Shown: positions 59,391-64,000 of the stretch, in pieces
Numbering within the stretch: position 1 is the first letter of the stretch
How the letters are laid out: each line of letters opens with the position of its first letter
NCBI GenBank assembly: GCA_024742305.1
Contig: JANSYQ010000013.1
Span: forward strand, 37,182 to 101,181
Direction of reading: 5' to 3'
Source: a bacterium
GTDB taxonomy: Bacteria > Bacteroidota > Bacteroidia > Flavobacteriales_D > Crocinitomicaceae
DNA length: 64,000 nt
Notes under the pieces: generated by a model
The model's input: only the letters and a program-made list of their open reading frames with translations
Databases searched by the model: none
Told to the model about the DNA's origin: nothing
Position numbers and translations under genes: made by a program

Positions 59391-59423
59391 TTTGATTCTT
59401 GACGAATGTTGCGGTACTTTTGC
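59391..59423 (+). promoter_or_regulatory. Promoter of the isocitrate dehydrogenase gene
   Basis: TTTG at 59391-59394, 20 bp, then TACTTTTGC at 59415-59423. This is the best full match in the window to the Bacteroidota -33/-7 consensus. Predicted start near 59429, with a leader of about 34 nt before ATG 59463. Confidence 0.7.
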
Positions 59424-59447
59424 ACCAACGAAACAACATTTTTTTAA

Positions 59448-61679
<2,232 letters not shown>

Positions 61680-61704
61680 TTTTAGCGTGTATCAATAAAC
61701 TTTC

Positions 61705-61748
61705 AAAGGTTTCTGCGGGTTCATCTTGCGGAAACCTTTCTTATTTTT
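61705..61748 (+). terminator. Rho-independent terminator after icd
   Basis: AAAGGTTTC at 61705-61713 pairs perfectly with GAAACCTTT at 61731-61739, with partial pairing of the inner bases; cttattttt follows. It lies about 25 nt past the icd stop. The stem also covers TTG 61726, so that codon is not a likely start for the next gene. Confidence 0.75.
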
Positions 61749-61764
61749 AGACAAAATTGCCATT

Positions 61765-62289
61765 ATGAGACATTTTCTTTTGTTGTTTCTACTTATCTCC
61801 TTTCAAGGAATTTCGCAAGAGTTTCCGGAAGACTGGTTGGGCTCCTACAAAGGTGAGATGCTAATTGCCAACCTTGGGCGTCCCACAGATACCATTCCTG
61901 TCGAATACGAGATGGTCACCATTGAAGAGGACTCCATCTGGTCGTACAAAATGACCTTCCTTTCAGAAAAGTTTGGAACGATCGTGAAGGACTACAAGAT
62001 TGTAGCTACATCCAAAGACAATAAGAATCAATACCTGCTTGATGAAAACAACGGTATTGTCATGGAAATCACCTTAATGGATGGCACATTTTATGGAATG
62101 TATGAAGTAATGGACATGATGTTTATTACCACTATGAAATACACGGATGGTAATATCTTTTACGACCTTTTCGCGGCTCCCAAAGCCAATCCAATGGTAA
62201 CTTCAACAACGGATGAAGAGGAGGAAATCGAAGCCAAAAGTTACCGCCCCGTATTACATCAAACCGCCTTGTTTATTCGCGAAAAATGA
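61765..62289 (+). CDS. Exported protein of unknown function
   Basis: 174 aa from ATG 61765. Signal peptide MRHFLLLFLLISFQGISQ, then a beta-rich domain (DWLGSYKGEMLIANLGRP, VEYEMVTIEEDSIWSYKMTF, QYLLDENNGIVMEITLMDG, FYGMYEVMDMMFITTMKYT). It looks like a lipocalin-sized barrel, though no family is recognised. It overlaps the DUF4403 lipoprotein gene by 4 bp (ATGA), so the two probably act together in the envelope. Confidence 0.7.
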   Translation: MRHFLLLFLLISFQGISQEFPEDWLGSYKGEMLIANLGRPTDTIPVEYEMVTIEEDSIWSYKMTFLSEKFGTIVKDYKIVATSKDNKNQYLLDENNGIVMEITLMDGTFYGMYEVMDMMFITTMKYTDGNIFYDLFAAPKANPMVTSTTDEEEEIEAKSYRPVLHQTALFIREK

Positions 62290-63674
62290 AAAAGCTAATC
62301 GTTTTTGGAATTTCTGTTGCTATCCTGAGTTCATGCGTAAGCATCAAGCCAGAAGCACCGGAGATTGAGGTCAAAGAATCATTACAAATCCCGGAGCAGC
62401 CCGTTTCCGTAGTCAGAGTTCCAGTCAAAATTGACCTAGCTCCATACTTTGCAGCAACGAATAAGGAAATACCCACAAAATTTGAAGGCGGCGACCACCC
62501 TTGTGACGGCGTTTCCTACGACTATTACTTCAAACGAAACCCCATCCAATTTAGTGGAGACGGTTCGTATTTGAATTACAGCGTAAAAGGTTCGTATTGG
62601 ATGCGGATGTCATACTGCCCACAATGTATCAGTGTACTTGGAAGCGCTCCAGGTTGCATCAGTTCTAGAATTGGATTTACTTGCGGAATTGGTGAACCGA
62701 TGCGAAAAATGCGCGTTTCTTTCCGATCAAAAATTGGAGTAGATGAGCAGTATCGCCTTACTTCTTCCACAAAACTAAAAGAGGTTAAAGCAATTACGCC
62801 TTGTCAAGTAACCATGTTCAAGTTTGACGCCACAGGAACACTTGAAAAAGAGGTCAAAAAAGCATTGAGATCTGTTGAAAAAGATATTGACGGTGCGATT
62901 GAGGAGGTGGACCTAAAGCCGGACATGGAGATTACTTGGGAAGCCATTGAAGCACCGATTGACTTAGAGGGTTACGGATACATGTTCTTGAATCCAAAAA
63001 AGGTGGGAATGAGCAATATCCGTTACAAGGGTGATACAGCGTATTTGGATGCATATCTTCAAGCATACCCTGAGGTGCGATTGGATACCATAGGTTTCCG
63101 ACCAACGCCACTGCCCAACTTATCTGATTTCAAGGTGGACGATGGATTTGACGTAAAGATGGACATCACTGCCAAGTACGATTCGTTGAGTACCATACTC
63201 ACACGAGACATCAAAGGTATGGAGACCGAAGTAAAAGGGAAAAAGGTCATTTTCGGTGATGTGGAAATTCACGGCGCGGCAGATCAACGCTTACACATCA
63301 AGGTTGATTTCAGTGGTAAAAAACGAGGGACAATCTACTTAACAGGAACACCGTCATTCGATGCTGAAAAACAACGCATCTCTTTTCCCGATCTTGAATT
63401 TGATGTTAAAACGAAAAGTGCGCTCATCAAAAGTGCCAAGTGGTTGTTCGACAAAAAGATTACCAACATGCTTCGAGATGCTGCCAACATGGAACTCGCT
63501 GAGTACTTGCAGGAATTCAAGGTGACCGTAGACGAAAGTTTAAACGGTGAAGTGGACAAAGGCGTATGGATGACAGGAGCAGTAGACGATATAAAAATAG
63601 ACTACATCTACCCACGTGAAGACGCATTGTTCATGAGAGTTTCATCTACCGGAACGCTAGGAATAAAAATGTAG
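62286..63674 (+). CDS. DUF4403-like lipoprotein
   Basis: 462 aa. Signal peptide with lipobox AILSSC (Cys17). The body fits DUF4403: VRVPVKIDLAPYFAATNKEI, the YDYYFKRNPIQFSGDGSYLN strand region, a Cys-rich loop (SYCPQCISVLGSAPGC), and long amphipathic strands to the end (PDMEITWEAIEAPIDLEGYG, LHIKVDFSGKKRGTIYLTG). Such proteins have repeated lipid-binding-like beta sheets; function unknown. Anchored in a periplasm-facing membrane leaflet by inference. Coupled to the upstream exported protein. Confidence 0.78.
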   Translation: MKKLIVFGISVAILSSCVSIKPEAPEIEVKESLQIPEQPVSVVRVPVKIDLAPYFAATNKEIPTKFEGGDHPCDGVSYDYYFKRNPIQFSGDGSYLNYSVKGSYWMRMSYCPQCISVLGSAPGCISSRIGFTCGIGEPMRKMRVSFRSKIGVDEQYRLTSSTKLKEVKAITPCQVTMFKFDATGTLEKEVKKALRSVEKDIDGAIEEVDLKPDMEITWEAIEAPIDLEGYGYMFLNPKKVGMSNIRYKGDTAYLDAYLQAYPEVRLDTIGFRPTPLPNLSDFKVDDGFDVKMDITAKYDSLSTILTRDIKGMETEVKGKKVIFGDVEIHGAADQRLHIKVDFSGKKRGTIYLTGTPSFDAEKQRISFPDLEFDVKTKSALIKSAKWLFDKKITNMLRDAANMELAEYLQEFKVTVDESLNGEVDKGVWMTGAVDDIKIDYIYPREDALFMRVSSTGTLGIKM

Positions 63675-63700
63675 TTGTTCTTGATCATCATTCAGTAAGT

Positions 63701-63772
63701 TCATCGAGCTTATTCCGATTATCGAACTTCTTCAGGTCATCGAACTTCATCCGGTCATCGAGCATTGCTTCG
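63701..63772 (+). repeat. Tandem array of four 18-bp units
   Basis: Units start at 63701, 63719, 63737 and 63755, each beginning T(c/t)ATCGA(g/a)C; units 2 and 3 are closest. No spacer between units, so not CRISPR. Intergenic, 26 bp after a stop codon. Confidence 0.75.
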
Positions 63773-63825
63773 CTGAAGCTTCTCCTTCATAGCTAGCATT
63801 GCGGCGAAGGAGCTTTGCGAAAGCA

Positions 63826-63893
63826 AGCCTGTCGAGATGCCGGATATTTACATTGACTATATTTCACTTTGGAGGTCGTCATCTCGACAAGCT
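63826..63893. repeat. Long-arm inverted repeat (REP-like)
   Basis: Arms 63826-63839 (AGCCTGTCGAGATG) and 63880-63893 (CATCTCGACAAGCT) pair over 14 bp with one mismatch, around a 40-nt loop. Located between convergent genes, as extragenic palindromes often are. It may serve as a bidirectional 3' boundary. Confidence 0.55.
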
Positions 63894-63915
63894 CGATGAA
63901 CTAGAGATAATGAGT

Positions 63916-64000
63916 CTACCGATTCACCATGTGCGCCGCTAGCTTCGGAAAGCAATTGTACAAAGCATCTGCTAATTCTCGATCTTCAATATTCGTATCA
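63916..64000 (-). CDS. C-terminal end of an unidentified protein, cut by the window edge
   Basis: Minus strand, open from the right edge to TAG at 63918-63916: 27 sense codons with sequence DTNIEDRELADALYNCFPKL followed by AAHMVNR. The composition (Glu/Leu/Ala helix, Cys-Phe-Pro) looks like real coding sequence, but it is too short to name. Its stop faces the repeat-rich gap. Confidence 0.35.
   Translation of the reverse strand, partial: DTNIEDRELADALYNCFPKLAAHMVNR

Larger units (their letters stand above)
63675..63915. other. Repeat-rich convergent gap
   Basis: No open frame of note. It contains a four-unit 18-bp tandem array (63701-63772), then a stem-capable stretch with AAGCTTCTCCTTC near 63777 and GAAGGAGCTT near 63807, then a long-arm inverted repeat (63826-63893). 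It separates the DUF4403 gene from an open frame entering on the minus strand at the window edge. Confidence 0.6.

Noticed and set aside
63701..63772. CRISPR-like array
   Set aside because: Units are contiguous with no spacers, diverge from one another, and no cas gene is present.

Overview
The window reads as chromosome from a free-living, probably marine member of the Bacteroidota, most like Flavobacteriales/Cryomorphaceae. Five things point there. There are several type IX secretion (T9SS) parts and cargo: two PorP/SprF proteins, two OmpA/PD40 proteins, a PorV-like barrel, and both type A and type B C-terminal sorting domains. There is a TonB-dependent receptor with a CarboxypepD_reg N-terminal domain. 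There is a bacterial geranylgeranylglyceryl-phosphate synthase and a DUF4783 gene. Shine-Dalgarno sequences are weak. Promoters have the Bacteroidota form TAnnTTTG, sometimes with TTTG or TTG about 20 bp upstream. The assignment is inference from gene content; no rRNA or tRNA gene was seen.

Layout. (1) 1-7358: the 3' end of a delta-1-pyrroline-5-carboxylate dehydrogenase gene, a small membrane protein, then a phenylacetyl-CoA epoxidase locus split into two divergent units: paaABCD plus a lipoprotein on the minus strand, and paaE, a paaE paralogue and an SDR gene on the plus strand. (2) 7359-11064: a promoter with a candidate operator, a T9SS type A cargo, an ECF sigma factor with a tiny membrane protein, and a membrane protein with carboxypeptidase-regulatory-like repeats. 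(3) 11282-17914: porP, an OmpA-like/DUF1573 fusion, twin HGSNAT-type membrane acyltransferases and a secreted SGNH-type hydrolase. (4) 17980-28090, minus strand: HIT protein and greA, and, behind a terminator, an operon of TonB receptor, 1422-aa T9SS cargo and PorV-like barrel. (5) 28319-31900: phosphopantetheinyl transferase, GGGP synthase, nadC, DUF4783 and rlmH housekeeping genes. (6) 32017-46256 and 54079-58747: a surface-polysaccharide cluster. It covers nucleotide-sugar synthesis (LegB/LegC-like pair, ATP-grasp, GNAT, CBS-nucleotidyltransferase), glycosyltransferases, a glucuronyl C5-epimerase-like protein, methyltransferases, a flippase and an AsnB-type amidotransferase. (7) 46403-53971: a T9SS surface-adhesin cassette (type B adhesin, PorP/SprF, OmpA) sitting inside the polysaccharide cluster. 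(8) 58744-64000: rdgB, monomeric NADP-isocitrate dehydrogenase, a secreted protein, a DUF4403 lipoprotein, and a repeat-rich gap.

Most notable signals. The adhesin cassette is bracketed by a duplicated 33-bp 3' end of the preceding methyltransferase gene (31/33 identical; both differences keep the peptide and stop). A four-helix-bundle gene is enclosed by a perfect 25-bp inverted repeat and abuts a glycosyltransferase gene that has no normal start codon where its conserved N-terminus begins. Several unrelated genes have TAnnTTTG (or a one-base variant) exactly 4-6 nt before the start codon, which suggests leaderless mRNAs. The sugar cluster has LegB/LegC/PtmE-type enzymes plus an ATP-grasp ligase but no visible legionaminate synthase, so it may make an N-acylated or aminoacylated 4-amino sugar.

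All functions are read from motifs and family resemblance without database searches.
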